The notes: a model not told the origin generated them from the sequence alone. A stretch of 38,129 nucleotides of DNA from Rhizobiaceae bacterium (GCA_029212415.1 JARGOF010000051.1:1-38129), one strand, 5' to 3'. Positions 26,467-35,852 are shown, counted from the stretch's first letter. Program-made: numbers and translations.

Positions 26467-27741
26467 TCAAACTTCGCCGGAGAGATCAGTACCATCCTCG
26501 GCGGTGACCCTGGTGACAACCTTTGAGGAGGACTCCAAGGTCTTGTGCACTGGGCATTTGTTGGCAATCTCCTCGATCTTGCCGCGCAGGGCTTCCGGTA
26601 CGATACCTTGCACCCGAATCACTCTTTCAAAGCGGTCGATCTTGCCGCTACCCTTTTTGCCAAAGGCCTGCAGCTCATCCTCCGTGCATTCCAGGCAGTC
26701 GGCCGCGTGGATTTTGGAATGGGACACTTCGACACTGACGCGTCCCAGATCAAGCTTTTTGAACTCCGCATACATGCGCAGGGTCATGGACGTGCAGGCA
26801 CCAAGGGCTGCCGACAGGTAGTCGTAAGGCGAAGGTCCGGAATCCAGACCGCCGACACTGACCGGTTCATCGGCGAACAGACGATGCCTGCCTGCATGAA
26901 CCGTGTTTTGGAACTTGCCCTCGCCAGTTTCCGATACAAGCACGGCTTCGTGTTCTCCGACCCCTTGCGGGACATCAGCTTCAATGTAACGCGACGCCCA
27001 ACCGGCGATCATGGAAGCGGCAAAGGAGGCATCTTCCGATCGGCTGAGCAGATGATCGGCCTTGTCCAGCGAGACGAAACTCTTTGGATGTTTTGCCGCC
27101 GTGAAAATCGTCGCGGCATTGTCGATGCCGACGGTGGCATCGATGGGAGAATGCAGGACCATGAGGGGTTTCCTCATGTTTGCAATATGCTGGGTCAGGG
27201 TTTTCTCACGCACATCATCCAGAAATTGCTTCTGGATTGTAAATGTCCGCCCTGCAAGCTCGACCATGGCTTGCCCATCGCGCTCTATATCTTCGATCTT
27301 CGACCCGAAATTTTCTATGACATGCGCCACATCAGCAGGCGCACCGATCGTCGCAACGGCTCTGACTTCCGGTATGGATTGCGCAACAGCCAGAATGGCT
27401 GCTCCACCCAGGGAGTGACCGATCAATATTTGCGGTGCGGCGAAATTTAACCGCAAATAGTTGGCTGCCGATTGCAGGTCGGCGACATTGGACGAAAAAT
27501 TGGTGGAAGCAAACTCGCCTTCGCTGGATCCAAGGCCGGTAAAATCAAACCGCAGGACAGCAATCCCGGCGCGCGAAAGCTCGGCTGCAATGCGTTTGGC
27601 TGCCAGAATATCCTTGCTGCAGGTAAAACAATGGGCAAAAAGCGCATAGGCGCGCACATGGCCAGCCGGAATATCAAGCCGTGCCGCCAAGAGCGCGCCG
27701 GAATGACCGGTGAACTCGGCCTTGATCGATGTGGCTGACAT
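26467..27741 (-). CDS. Alpha/beta hydrolase-OsmC fusion protein
   Basis: This 424-residue cytoplasmic protein joins two enzymes. Residues 1 to about 255 form an alpha/beta hydrolase with nucleophile S110 in GHSLGG and the likely acid and base at D201 (PIDATV) and H230 (KADHLL). Residues about 265-424 form an OsmC-type peroxiredoxin domain with paired redox cysteines C316 (LGACTSM) and C396 (NKCPVH). OsmC proteins reduce organic hydroperoxides. The hydrolase may free fatty acyl or peroxide substrates, but the joint activity is not established. AGGAG precedes ATG 27741 by seven bases. It follows ccmH on the same strand after 50 bases and could be read through from the ccm operon. The same fusion occurs in other proteobacteria. 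Confidence 0.93.
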   Translation of the reverse strand: MSATSIKAEFTGHSGALLAARLDIPAGHVRAYALFAHCFTCSKDILAAKRIAAELSRAGIAVLRFDFTGLGSSEGEFASTNFSSNVADLQSAANYLRLNFAAPQILIGHSLGGAAILAVAQSIPEVRAVATIGAPADVAHVIENFGSKIEDIERDGQAMVELAGRTFTIQKQFLDDVREKTLTQHIANMRKPLMVLHSPIDATVGIDNAATIFTAAKHPKSFVSLDKADHLLSRSEDASFAASMIAGWASRYIEADVPQGVGEHEAVLVSETGEGKFQNTVHAGRHRLFADEPVSVGGLDSGPSPYDYLSAALGACTSMTLRMYAEFKKLDLGRVSVEVSHSKIHAADCLECTEDELQAFGKKGSGKIDRFERVIRVQGIVPEALRGKIEEIANKCPVHKTLESSSKVVTRVTAEDGTDLSGEV

Positions 27742-27790
27742 GAGGCATCTCCTGATTGGATTTACACGGCAAGCAGCCGGTTAAATCATT

Positions 27791-28276
27791 CTATCGCTCA
27801 TCACCTTCACGCGAACCTAAAATCTTGTTGATGTCCGACTGTTCATCGGCAGACAGCACGGTGGCTGACGCGCTGGTTCTGCGACGCCGCGAGCCAAGCA
27901 GCAGATAACCGAAGCCGACTGCCAGCAGGATGACGGGCATTGCCCAAAGCACAATGGTTTTTGACGATAGTCTTGGTTTGAGAAGGACAAATTCGCCGTA
28001 ACGCGAAACGATGTAGCCAATGACCTCATTGTCGCTGTCTCCGACCACCAATCGCTGCCGCACAAGCACCCTCAGGTCCTTGGCCAGTTCCGCATCGGAA
28101 TCATCAATCGACTGATTCTGACAGACTAGGCAACGCAATCCTGAGGAGATGTCCCGGGCCCGTTGCTCAAGAACCGGGTCATCGAGAATTTCATCCGGAG
28201 TCACCGCACCCGCAGAAAGCGCAAAATACAGCGCGAAAAATGGCACAGCAAAAAGGGTGAGCGCCAATTTCCTCAC
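27791..28276 (-). CDS. ccmH: Cytochrome c maturation protein CcmH (CycL)
   Basis: CcmH is a thiol-disulfide protein of the system I haem lyase complex; it keeps apocytochrome CxxCH cysteines reduced for haem attachment in the periplasm. The 161-residue protein has a signal peptide (residues 1-24), the conserved motif LRCLVCQNQSI with C49 and C52, and one transmembrane anchor (about 107-125) before a short cytoplasmic tail. The start codon is GTG at 28276, overlapping the ccmF stop (GTGA), which shows translational coupling. It is the last ccm gene of the cluster. Confidence 0.95.
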   Translation of the reverse strand: MRKLALTLFAVPFFALYFALSAGAVTPDEILDDPVLEQRARDISSGLRCLVCQNQSIDDSDAELAKDLRVLVRQRLVVGDSDNEVIGYIVSRYGEFVLLKPRLSSKTIVLWAMPVILLAVGFGYLLLGSRRRRTSASATVLSADEQSDINKILGSREGDER

Positions 28277-30258
28277 GTTTCTTGTCCAACTGCAACTGCA
28301 GGCGCCCTGCTTTTGGCCGGAGCGCCGATACGCAGACGTCTGTCAAACAGCGATACGATGCCACCCAAAGACATGAAGATCGCACCAAACCAGATGAAGG
28401 TCACCCAGGGCTTCCACCACACGCGCACGACCACGCCGCCACCCGGCAGCTCATCGCCAAGCGCCACGTAAAGCTGATTTGCTCCATTGGTGTAGATGCC
28501 TGCCTCGGTGGTCGGCATCTGGCGGGCGGTAAAGACACGTTTGGCTGCCGTCAAATGGGACACCGGCTGGCCATCGCGCGAAATGACAAAACGCCCCTGC
28601 AACTCGGTATAATTGGGTCCGGTATTGGGTTTCAAACCTTCAAATTGCAGTGTGAATGGGCCACCGACCGTGGTTTCTCCCGGCTTCATGGTGACCACGC
28701 TTTCGGTGGCGAAGGCAGTGACGGCAACAATGCCAATGACTGAAACGCCAAGCCCCATATGGGCCAGTGCGCCGCCAAAGGCGGAACGCGGAAGACCCTT
28801 GAACCTTCGCCACATGATTGGCAGGGCAACCTTGCCAACGCCCGAACGCATGGCGATATCAGTCAGGCTTCCGGCAATCAGCCATACGCCGAGACCGATG
28901 CCAAGCCCGGCCATTACCGGGGCACCAGTGGCAAAGTAGATGACGGCAAGCGAGACAAGCAGCGCTACACCTGCAGCCATATAAAGACGTTGCGTAACGG
29001 CCCACAGGTCGCCGCGTTTCCAGGCCAGCAGGGGACCGAAGGGAACGGCAAGAAGCAATGGAATCATCAGCGGACCGAATGTCAGATTGAAAAATGGCGG
29101 TCCAACGGAAATCTTCGCACCGGTAATCGCTTCAAGCACCAGCGGGTAGAGCGTTCCCACAAGCACGGTCGCGGTCGCAGTGGTCAAAAACAGATTGTTG
29201 AGAACCAGCGCACCCTCTCTCGATATCGGTGCAAACAGGCCGCCGGGAGACAGGGTTTGTGCGCGCAGTGCAAAAAGCGCAAAGGCACCGCCGATGAACG
29301 CTACAAGAATGCACAGAATGAATATGCCGCGCGTCGGGTCAGTGGCAAAGGCGTGAACCGAGGTCAGGACGCCGGAGCGAACAAGAAATGTCCCAAGCAG
29401 GGAAAGGGAAAACGTCATGATCGCCAGAAGAATCGTCCAGATTTTCAAGGCTTCGCGTTTTTCCATGACAAGGGCGGAATGCAGCAGCGCCGTTCCGGCC
29501 AGCCAGGGCATGAAAGATGCATTTTCCACTGGGTCCCAAAACCACCAGCCGCCCCAGCCGAGTTCGTAATAGGCCCAGTAGGACCCCATCGCTATGCCGG
29601 CTGTCAGGGCTGTCCAGGCTGCCAATGTCCAGGGGCGCACCCAGCGCGCCCAGGCCGCGTCAATGCGACCGTCGATCAGGGCAGCAACAGCAAAGGAGAA
29701 GCAGATGGAAAAACCCACATAGCCCAGATAGAGCATAGGCGGATGAATCGCCAAACCGATGTCCTGAAGGATTGGATTGAGGTCGCGCCCTTCAAGCGGG
29801 GCCGGGCTTAGCCTTTGAAACGGATTTGACGTCAACAGGACAAAGGTCAGAAAAGCCGAGGTGATCCACGCCTGGACCGCCAATACGTTCGACTTCAGGG
29901 TTGCGGGCAGATTGCCCCCGAAAAATGCGACCAGCGCACTGAAAAACACCAGAATCAGGAGCCACAGCATCATGGATCCTTCGTGGTTTCCCCAAACGCC
30001 GGAGAACTTGTAGATCATCGGCATCATCGAATGGGAATTCTCCCAGACATTCTTGACCGAGAAATCAGATGTGACATAGGACACCGTCAAGGCGACAAAT
30101 GCGAACAGGATCAGCACAAAGGAAGCGATCGCAGCGGCCGGGGCAACGCCCATCAGTCCGGCATCGCGGGTTCTGGCGCCGATGATTGGCAGCACCGATT
30201 GCAGCAGTGCTGTCGCAAGCGCCATGATCAGCGCATAGTGGCCAAGTTCAACAATCAT
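28273..30258 (-). CDS. ccmF: Cytochrome c haem lyase subunit CcmF (CycK)
   Basis: CcmF is the large integral-membrane part of the haem lyase that receives haem from CcmE and joins it to apocytochrome c. The 661-residue protein has many hydrophobic segments. The tryptophan-rich WWD motif (WGGWWFWDPVENASFMPW, about residues 233-250) binds haem on the periplasmic face. The start ATG at 30258 has GAGG nearby and lies 9 bases after the ccmE stop; the stop overlaps ccmH. The length and order match rhizobial cycK. Confidence 0.97.
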   Translation of the reverse strand: MIVELGHYALIMALATALLQSVLPIIGARTRDAGLMGVAPAAAIASFVLILFAFVALTVSYVTSDFSVKNVWENSHSMMPMIYKFSGVWGNHEGSMMLWLLILVFFSALVAFFGGNLPATLKSNVLAVQAWITSAFLTFVLLTSNPFQRLSPAPLEGRDLNPILQDIGLAIHPPMLYLGYVGFSICFSFAVAALIDGRIDAAWARWVRPWTLAAWTALTAGIAMGSYWAYYELGWGGWWFWDPVENASFMPWLAGTALLHSALVMEKREALKIWTILLAIMTFSLSLLGTFLVRSGVLTSVHAFATDPTRGIFILCILVAFIGGAFALFALRAQTLSPGGLFAPISREGALVLNNLFLTTATATVLVGTLYPLVLEAITGAKISVGPPFFNLTFGPLMIPLLLAVPFGPLLAWKRGDLWAVTQRLYMAAGVALLVSLAVIYFATGAPVMAGLGIGLGVWLIAGSLTDIAMRSGVGKVALPIMWRRFKGLPRSAFGGALAHMGLGVSVIGIVAVTAFATESVVTMKPGETTVGGPFTLQFEGLKPNTGPNYTELQGRFVISRDGQPVSHLTAAKRVFTARQMPTTEAGIYTNGANQLYVALGDELPGGGVVVRVWWKPWVTFIWFGAIFMSLGGIVSLFDRRLRIGAPAKSRAPAVAVGQET

Positions 30259-30267
30259 CGTAATGCC

Positions 30268-30711
30268 TCACTTTTCCTCACCCTGCCACACGCCCTGTGC
30301 TTTCAGGCTATCAGCGACTTCCTTGGGCATATAGTTTTCGTCGTGTTTGGCCAGAACCGAATCGGCGACAAAAACCGGATTGCCGGGCACGAAGGCGCCT
30401 TCGACAATAACACCCTGCCCTTCACGGAACAAATCAGGCAGAATCCCGGTATAGGTTATGGCAACCGTGTTCGCCGTGTCCGTGACCGCAAATTCCACTT
30501 TGGTTCCCGTTCCCCTGACCACGGATTTCTCTGCAACAAGCCCACCCAGCCTGATGCGCGTGTTGGGACCAATCTGCTTTTCGACAATGTCGGTGGGCGA
30601 ATGGAAATAGACAATCTGGTCCTGCAGGGCAAAGAGCACCAGAAGAACCGCTGCACCGATCACGGCCACCCCACCGCTGATGATGGCCAGTCGTTTCTGC
30701 TTGCGTGTCAT
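30268..30711 (-). CDS. ccmE: Haem chaperone CcmE (CycJ)
   Basis: CcmE carries haem in the periplasm, covalently bound, from the CcmABCD machinery to CcmF. The 147-residue protein has a basic N-terminus, one signal anchor (about residues 9-29) and a beta-barrel domain ([33 protein letters not shown]). The haem-binding motif is [10 protein letters not shown] with H123 and Y127. The ATG at 30711 overlaps the ccmI stop (ATGA). An upstream in-frame ATG at 30873 lies inside ccmI and is not the start. Confidence 0.97.
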   Translation of the reverse strand: MTRKQKRLAIISGGVAVIGAAVLLVLFALQDQIVYFHSPTDIVEKQIGPNTRIRLGGLVAEKSVVRGTGTKVEFAVTDTANTVAITYTGILPDLFREGQGVIVEGAFVPGNPVFVADSVLAKHDENYMPKEVADSLKAQGVWQGEEK

Positions 30712-31907
30712 TGTTTCAGCTCCTTCGGCTCCAGACCCAATTGCGATGCCATGGCCAACAGGGCCTGCCGGTCTGCATTGTCGGCACCAAAATGATCGAG
30801 GGCGCGGGACAGTGCGTCGCCTGCCTGATCCCTTTGCCCCAGAACCATGTGGGAGCGGATCAGCCGCAACCACCCGGTGCTGTCGTCAGGGTTCTCGCGC
30901 AATTTGGCATCGAGTCCTGCCACCATGCCGGCAATCATGTCCAGCCGTTCTTCATTGGACATCTGCGAGGCAGCGGCAACGTCTTCAGCGCTGGGACCCG
31001 GAGCATCGACAGCCGGACCATCAACAGCGGGAACATCAACTGGAGGGGGCGCTGCTTCGGCCTGCAGCTGATCCATGCCCGCTTGCGTTCCAAGTCTTTG
31101 AATATGTTCACGCACCAAGGGCATCCAGGCGGCATCCGGCGGCGAATTCTCGGCCAATTTGACGAAATCCGCCCTCGCCTGTTCGTTCTTGCCTTCCTGA
31201 GCCAGTCCCAGCGCCAGAAAATAGGCCGAGAGTGGATTGTCCGGTTGCAGATCCTGGGCCTTCTGGAAGGCCTCCTGAACTTCGGCTGTCACAATGCCAC
31301 CGCTTTGAGAAAACAGCGACTGGCCCAGCCCTGCCTGACGTGCGGCCGTGGAACCAAGCAGACGAATGGCATTGCGGTAGGCTGTTTCTGAATCATGCAT
31401 CCTGTTGAGGCCAAGATAGATCGGCGCCAGAACGTCCCATCCCTTGCCGTCCTGCGGATTGCTCGCCAGATGCTTTTCGGCCTGAGCCACAAGGACCTGG
31501 ATATTGCTGTTGCTGTCGGGCACCGGTGCGACACGGGTGGCCAGAGGCTGCGCCGGCATTCCCGGTTGACCAACAGCCAGATACCCGGCAAGCGCCATGA
31601 AGGGCAGGAAAACGATGACGGCAAGACGGCCAAAACGTGTAAGGCCGGTCGACGCTGCCGTATGATCAGCCTCCGCCTTCGACGCCTTTATCAGCCTGCG
31701 GCCGACCTCGGCGCGGGCATATTCTGCTTCCTGTCCCGAGAGGCTGCCAATCTTGATGTCACGCTCTATCTCGCGCAGCTGATCAGAATAGACTTCCACG
31801 TCAAATTCGCGCGCGTCGATGTCCTTTTTCCGCGGTCGCATCAAGGGGACAAGCAAGCTGATTGTAACAGCCACCGTCATGACGGCAGCCAGGATCCAGA
31901 ACATCAT
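30708..31907 (-). CDS. ccmI: Cytochrome c maturation protein CcmI (CycH)
   Basis: CcmI holds apocytochrome c for the haem lyase. The 399-residue protein has two transmembrane segments (about residues 3-21 and 96-114) around a cytoplasmic loop with the family signature [15 protein letters not shown] and a leucine-zipper-like helix. A periplasmic region with TPR-like repeats follows ([60 protein letters not shown]). A proline- and alanine-rich linker (about 280-305) precedes the last helical part. It is the first gene of ccmIEFH. Either of two adjacent ATG codons could be the start, and no clear ribosome binding site was seen. The ccmABCDG genes are not in the window. Confidence 0.94.
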   Translation of the reverse strand: MMFWILAAVMTVAVTISLLVPLMRPRKKDIDAREFDVEVYSDQLREIERDIKIGSLSGQEAEYARAEVGRRLIKASKAEADHTAASTGLTRFGRLAVIVFLPFMALAGYLAVGQPGMPAQPLATRVAPVPDSNSNIQVLVAQAEKHLASNPQDGKGWDVLAPIYLGLNRMHDSETAYRNAIRLLGSTAARQAGLGQSLFSQSGGIVTAEVQEAFQKAQDLQPDNPLSAYFLALGLAQEGKNEQARADFVKLAENSPPDAAWMPLVREHIQRLGTQAGMDQLQAEAAPPPVDVPAVDGPAVDAPGPSAEDVAAASQMSNEERLDMIAGMVAGLDAKLRENPDDSTGWLRLIRSHMVLGQRDQAGDALSRALDHFGADNADRQALLAMASQLGLEPKELKQ

Positions 31908-32002
31908 ATTATCTGTTATCTGACTTTTGAGTGCTCTTCAGTACACGAATGTCCATACCGCCATCGCGCGACCATCGATCATGTCTATTGGAATAGCAAA
32001 GA

Positions 32003-32425
32003 CTAGACAAGCGGTGTCCATCTGCCGTTCTGTTCCCGGCAGGCTGTTCCACGCGTCGTTTTCGACTGCCCCTCGTATTCAACTTTATGAATATATTGCC
32101 TGCAGTTCTGGGATCCCACCTCATAGGGTTGAGCAGCGTGGACCTCGCCAAAGGCACCGGATCTGGGGCTTTTCCATGCGACAATCTGTCCGCTCGGAAC
32201 AACCTCCAATGCGCGATATTCGGCTTCCAGCGCCAGCCGCCGGTCACCGGCACTCAGAGAAGCGGAAACGGCAGGGTCGATAATACCGCCATTGAGCGCC
32301 TGTATCACGCTTGGCTCAGCCTGGGCCTGCGGGACAAAGGAATTCAACATGCCGGATTGCGTGGTCTTGCTGGAGCAACCGGCAAGGACCAACAGCATGG
32401 CAGCAACGAGATATGCGGATTTCAT
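32003..32425 (-). CDS. Outer-membrane surface-antigen lipoprotein (17 kDa antigen-like)
   Basis: This 140-residue protein has a lipoprotein signal ending in the lipobox LAGC, with C17 as the acylated residue. The mature part matches small alphaproteobacterial surface antigens of the Rickettsia 17 kDa/RT0821 kind: LEAEYRALEVVPSGQIVAW, then a SGAFGEVHAAQPYEV segment, CRQYIHKVEYEGQ, and GTACREQNGRW near the end, with two conserved cysteines. GGAGAAGG lies about eight bases before ATG 32425. It sits between the feuNPQ genes and ccmI on the same strand. The role of the family is not established. Confidence 0.85.
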   Translation of the reverse strand: MKSAYLVAAMLLVLAGCSSKTTQSGMLNSFVPQAQAEPSVIQALNGGIIDPAVSASLSAGDRRLALEAEYRALEVVPSGQIVAWKSPRSGAFGEVHAAQPYEVGSQNCRQYIHKVEYEGQSKTTRGTACREQNGRWTPLV

Positions 32426-32552
32426 ATAATTGCCTTCTCCGAAAACAGGCTGTTTTTAACACGGGCGGGATCGGACAAATCGTTTCAGTCCATTGGTTTG
32501 CTCTATAGCATCTTTGTGGCAAGGTTTTGATCATCATCACGTGATGTTCATA

Positions 32553-33977
32553 CTAACGAACAGCAACCGGCACGTTGACGATGGCACATAGGCCGCCCAA
32601 AGAACTCCGCTTGAGTTCAACCGAGCCGTGATACTCTTCGGTGATCTCCTTGATGATGGAAAGCCCAAGACCCGTTCCCGGCTTGCTTTCATCCAGTCTG
32701 CGGCCGCGTTTGAGGGCTTCCTCCAGTTGATCATCATGCATTCCGGGCCCATTGTCCTCCACCATTATGGCCATGAATGGTTTGCTGTCCGTCGCCTCCG
32801 CCGCCCCTGCCCGGCTGCGCTGTGGTGAGGCTGCCTTTACCAAGACCCTTATGGCCACTCGGTCCCTCGTCCATTTGCTTGCATTTTCCAACATATTGCC
32901 GAGGATTTCCTCCACGTCATGCTGTTCCATGGCAAGATCCGGCACCGCTGCCGGCAATTCCAGCTCGAACGCCATATCCGGGTTCAACCGCTCCATGACC
33001 CTGACGAGGCGTTGCAGGACCATTTTTGTATCGGTGCGCACAAGGACGGAATTCTTCTGCGCGGCAATGCGCGCCCTGTCGAGATAGTGCTGGACCTGAT
33101 TTTGCATCGCCATTGCCTGCTCATTGACCAGTTGCGCCTGTTCCGGTGCCATTGATCTGGTTTCATTGAGCAAAACGGCTATGGGCGTTTTCAGGGAATG
33201 GGCGAGATTGCCCACCTGCATCCTGGCCCTTTCAACAACACGGCGATTGTTATCGATCAACGCGTTGACCTCGGTGGTCAAGGGCGCAATTTCACGCGGG
33301 AACCGTCCCTCCAACGATTCGGTCTTGCCGGTCCGGATCTCTTCCAGTGAGCGCCGTATGCGATCAAGCGGGCGAAGACCAAACAGGATCGCCAGCGCAT
33401 TGACCACCAGACTGCCCAGACCGAAAACCGTCAGAAACAATATCAGCTGGCGTGAAAAGGCCCAGACATCCGCATCCATATCTGCCTGATTTCCGGTGAC
33501 CCGGAAGCGGGCCACTTCGCCATTGTCACCCAGAACAACCTCCGTCTCGGCAACCAGAACATTGCGACCGCCCGTATCGGTGGAGGCATAGAAACGTTCA
33601 TAGAGTTCGTTGAAAGGTGCCGTCTTTGTGTCTGTAATGGCGACTTTCTGATTGCCCAGCGAAACAGATTCAATCCGGTCCGGCGGACCATTGTCGACCA
33701 CATCAACAATCCAGTACCACCCAGAATCAGGCTGACTGAATCGCAGGTCTCCAAGCTGCAGCGATCCCAACAGCCTGCCATTGGTGCCAAGGGAAACAGA
33801 GTTGATGGCATTGTAGAGTTGGGCACGCAGCAGATCGCGGAAGCCGCGCTCCGCGCTGTTTCTATAGGACGTCAGAATCAGCACACCGGTCACAAACAGG
33901 GCAATCACCGCCCAAAGCGTGGCAACTGTCAGGACCCGTGCGGCAAGCGAACGCGGTTGAGCCGGTTTATCGGCCAT
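32553..33977 (-). CDS. feuQ: Sensor histidine kinase FeuQ
   Basis: This 474-residue inner-membrane kinase matches FeuQ, partner of FeuP in rhizobia, where the pair controls cyclic glucan export in hypoosmotic conditions. Transmembrane segments lie at about 18-36 and 176-200, flanking a periplasmic domain of about 140 residues (DSGWYWIVDVVDNGP, ETEVVLGDNGEVARFRVTGN). A HAMP-like region, a HisKA with H260 in VGNLAHSLKTPIAVL and an HATPase (LGNMLENASKWTRD, DNGPGM, GTGLGLSI) follow. ATG 33977 overlaps the end of feuP by 11 bases, a sign of translational coupling. The name rests on motifs plus the feuN-feuP-feuQ order, not on an alignment. Confidence 0.88.
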   Translation of the reverse strand: MADKPAQPRSLAARVLTVATLWAVIALFVTGVLILTSYRNSAERGFRDLLRAQLYNAINSVSLGTNGRLLGSLQLGDLRFSQPDSGWYWIVDVVDNGPPDRIESVSLGNQKVAITDTKTAPFNELYERFYASTDTGGRNVLVAETEVVLGDNGEVARFRVTGNQADMDADVWAFSRQLILFLTVFGLGSLVVNALAILFGLRPLDRIRRSLEEIRTGKTESLEGRFPREIAPLTTEVNALIDNNRRVVERARMQVGNLAHSLKTPIAVLLNETRSMAPEQAQLVNEQAMAMQNQVQHYLDRARIAAQKNSVLVRTDTKMVLQRLVRVMERLNPDMAFELELPAAVPDLAMEQHDVEEILGNMLENASKWTRDRVAIRVLVKAASPQRSRAGAAEATDSKPFMAIMVEDNGPGMHDDQLEEALKRGRRLDESKPGTGLGLSIIKEITEEYHGSVELKRSSLGGLCAIVNVPVAVR

Positions 33978-34650
33978 CGCCGGATGCCTGACCCGGCGAT
34001 TGAATACGATAGCCAAGCCCGCGAATGGTTTCGATCACATCGAGGCCCATTTTCTTGCGAAGCCGACCGACAAAGACTTCAATCGTGTTGGAATCGCGGT
34101 CAAAATCCTGATCGTACATATGCTCGACCAGTTCAGTGCGCGAGACGACCTTGTCCATATGGTGCAACAGATAGGACAACAGGCGGAATTCATGGGAGGT
34201 CAGCTTGAGCGCAACACCATTGACGGTGGCCTTTGCCCCTCTTGTGTCCAGGCGCAAGGGACCGCAGGTGATTTCAGAGGAGGAATGTCCGGCGGCGCGG
34301 CGAATAAGCGCTCTGACGCGCGCCAGCACTTCCTCTACGTGAAACGGCTTGGCGACATAATCGTCAGCACCGGCATCAATGCCGGCCACCTTGTCACTCC
34401 AGCGATCGCGGGCAGTCAGGATGAGAACAGGCAGGGACCGACCGGCTTCCCGCCATTCCTCAAGCACCGAGATTCCGTCCTTTTGCGGCAGACCAATGTC
34501 CAGAATGGCCGCATCATAGGGTTCGGTATCACCGAGAAAATGCCCCTCTTCCCCGTCAAAGGCCTTGTCGACAACGTAGCCGGCCTCTTCCAGCGCCTCC
34601 ACCAATTGCCGGTTCAGATCCGGATCGTCTTCAACAACAAGTATTCGCAT
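33967..34650 (-). CDS. feuP: Response regulator FeuP (OmpR family)
   Basis: This 227-residue OmpR-type regulator has a receiver domain (MRILVVEDDPDLNRQL, phospho-acceptor D51 in AILDIGLPQKDGI, KPFHVEEVLARV) and a winged-helix domain (LTSHEFRLLSYLLHHMDKVVSRTELVEHMY, FVGRLRKKMG). It pairs with FeuQ. In Sinorhizobium meliloti FeuP activates ndvA, the cyclic beta-glucan exporter; that target is outside this window. The gene lies 51 bases after feuN and overlaps feuQ. PhoP/QseB-like regulators look similar, so the FeuP call leans on the FeuN neighbour. Confidence 0.9.
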   Translation of the reverse strand: MRILVVEDDPDLNRQLVEALEEAGYVVDKAFDGEEGHFLGDTEPYDAAILDIGLPQKDGISVLEEWREAGRSLPVLILTARDRWSDKVAGIDAGADDYVAKPFHVEEVLARVRALIRRAAGHSSSEITCGPLRLDTRGAKATVNGVALKLTSHEFRLLSYLLHHMDKVVSRTELVEHMYDQDFDRDSNTIEVFVGRLRKKMGLDVIETIRGLGYRIQSPGQASGDGR

Positions 34651-34701
34651 TGGCTGTCTCCCATCGCCATGCCGGTCGGAACCGGCAAATACACGCCCGT
34701 A

Positions 34702-34959
34702 TCAGGGCCTGGCATTTACTGTCAGCTTACGCCTTCGTTTGCCGCTGGAATCATTGGCCAGAACGGTGATCTTGCACACGGCCTGCCCGCCACTTTTGCC
34801 AACAGAGACCGACAAAAGCTCACCTTGCGTCTGCGCCAGAACCCGGCGCACGGCAGCGGAACAATCAGCATTACTCTGGGCAGAGGCAAAGCCGGGTTGC
34901 AGGACCATCGACGGCAATGCCAACATCACGATCAGAAGTAATTTCGCGCAAATATTCAT
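34702..34959 (-). CDS. feuN: FeuN-like small periplasmic modulator of FeuPQ
   Basis: This encodes an 85-residue exported protein starting MNICAKLLLIVMLALPS, with a signal peptide to about residue 28 (FASA/Q). The mature part is a small PepSY-like fold (AVRRVLAQTQGELLSVSV, QAVCKITVLANDSSGKRRRKLTV) with two cysteines likely to pair. It directly precedes feuP, as FeuN does in Sinorhizobium meliloti, where FeuN (of similar length) restrains the FeuPQ pathway and is essential. ATG 34959 is chosen because GAGGA lies six bases upstream; a TTG at 34971 is less likely. The assignment combines size, export and position. Confidence 0.8.
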   Translation of the reverse strand: MNICAKLLLIVMLALPSMVLQPGFASAQSNADCSAAVRRVLAQTQGELLSVSVGKSGGQAVCKITVLANDSSGKRRRKLTVNARP

Positions 34960-35171
34960 TGTATTCCTCAAACCGGCCCTGTCTGGCCATTGGTTTCATG
35001 TTTGAGCAGATTTCCGGCCCAACTTATAAGCGGTGCGTGTCATTCGTCAAAACGGATTCCACCACCTTTTGTGTTGTTGTTTCTACAGAAGCCAGACTGA
35101 ACCAGATATGAACGGGATTGGCCTGGCAGCAAATCATGTTGCCCGATACACTCTGTCAAAGCTGTGCGCAG

Positions 35172-35192
35172 GCAGGCGGATTTTCCGCCTGC
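35172..35192 (-). terminator. Terminator-like hairpin after the YcgN-family gene
   Basis: GCAGGCGG (35172-35179) and CCGCCTGC (35185-35192) form a perfect 8-bp stem with a 5-base loop, about 25 bases past the YcgN stop. There is no T run on the minus strand, so termination is only likely, not certain. Confidence 0.5.
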
Positions 35193-35216
35193 TGGCTCCG
35201 CCTCAACGCGCGGCGT

Positions 35217-35675
35217 TCACTCATCCACCTCTTCGAATGGCCAGTCGACAATGTGATTTTCAAAGTCTTCAGGCTCCATGCCATCTTCGGGCACGGTGCG
35301 GTCACGCACCGAAACACCCGCCTGATGCACGGTTTGCGGATCCAGCGATATCAGAGGATGCCACCAGTAAAGATCTCTGCCTTCCGCGACCAGACGGTAA
35401 CCGCAACTGGGCGGCAGCCATGCGATCGCGCGAACGGCATCCGGTGTCAGCGAAATGCATTCAGGTACTTTTGCCTGCCGGTTTTCATAGTCGCCGCATC
35501 GGCAACTTGACGAATCCAGCAACCTGCAGGCGACATTGGTCCAGGCGATCTCACCGGTATCCCAATCTTCCAGCTTGTTGAGGCAACATCGGCCACATCC
35601 GTCGCACAGACTTTCCCACTGCTGTTGCGTCATGTCTTCAAGCGACGTTGTTTTCCAGAAAGGATCAGTGGTCAT
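35217..35675 (-). CDS. YcgN-family cysteine cluster protein (UPF0260)
   Basis: This 152-residue cytoplasmic protein has eight cysteines in its first half: C24, C27, C30, C31 (CDGCGRCC), C50, C58, C60 and C73. They probably bind zinc or an iron-sulfur cluster. The later part has the family segments [23 protein letters not shown] and VSVRDRTV. Proteins of the UPF0260/YcgN family are widespread in proteobacteria; I know of no firm function. The ATG at 35675 has GGAG upstream. It is divergent from the penicillin-binding protein gene 178 bases away, so the two may share a promoter region. Confidence 0.93.
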   Translation of the reverse strand: MTTDPFWKTTSLEDMTQQQWESLCDGCGRCCLNKLEDWDTGEIAWTNVACRLLDSSSCRCGDYENRQAKVPECISLTPDAVRAIAWLPPSCGYRLVAEGRDLYWWHPLISLDPQTVHQAGVSVRDRTVPEDGMEPEDFENHIVDWPFEEVDE

Positions 35676-35852
35676 AAGGGCTCCGGTTAGGCTAAGCTGT
35701 CTTTGGAAAGCATCATGGCGACTTTCGCAGACCTCTTGTCCTTTCGGTCAAAAATGGGCAATAGATGTCCGGACTGTTCTTTCGAAAGCTCCGATCTCAC
35801 CTCGGACTTTTGAACGCAGACGCCAAGGTAGTCAAGGGACTGGAAAGCACAA

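Noticed and set aside
28759-29811. 350-codon plus-strand frame opposite ccmF
   Set aside because: It is highly polar with Lys/Arg/Gln runs, the mirror of membrane-segment codons, and lies antisense to the WWD motif of ccmF.
31908-32002. Search for an FNR/FixK box (TTGAT-N4-ATCAA) upstream of ccmI
   Set aside because: No matching dyad was found in the gap, though oxygen control of ccm genes would have been plausible.
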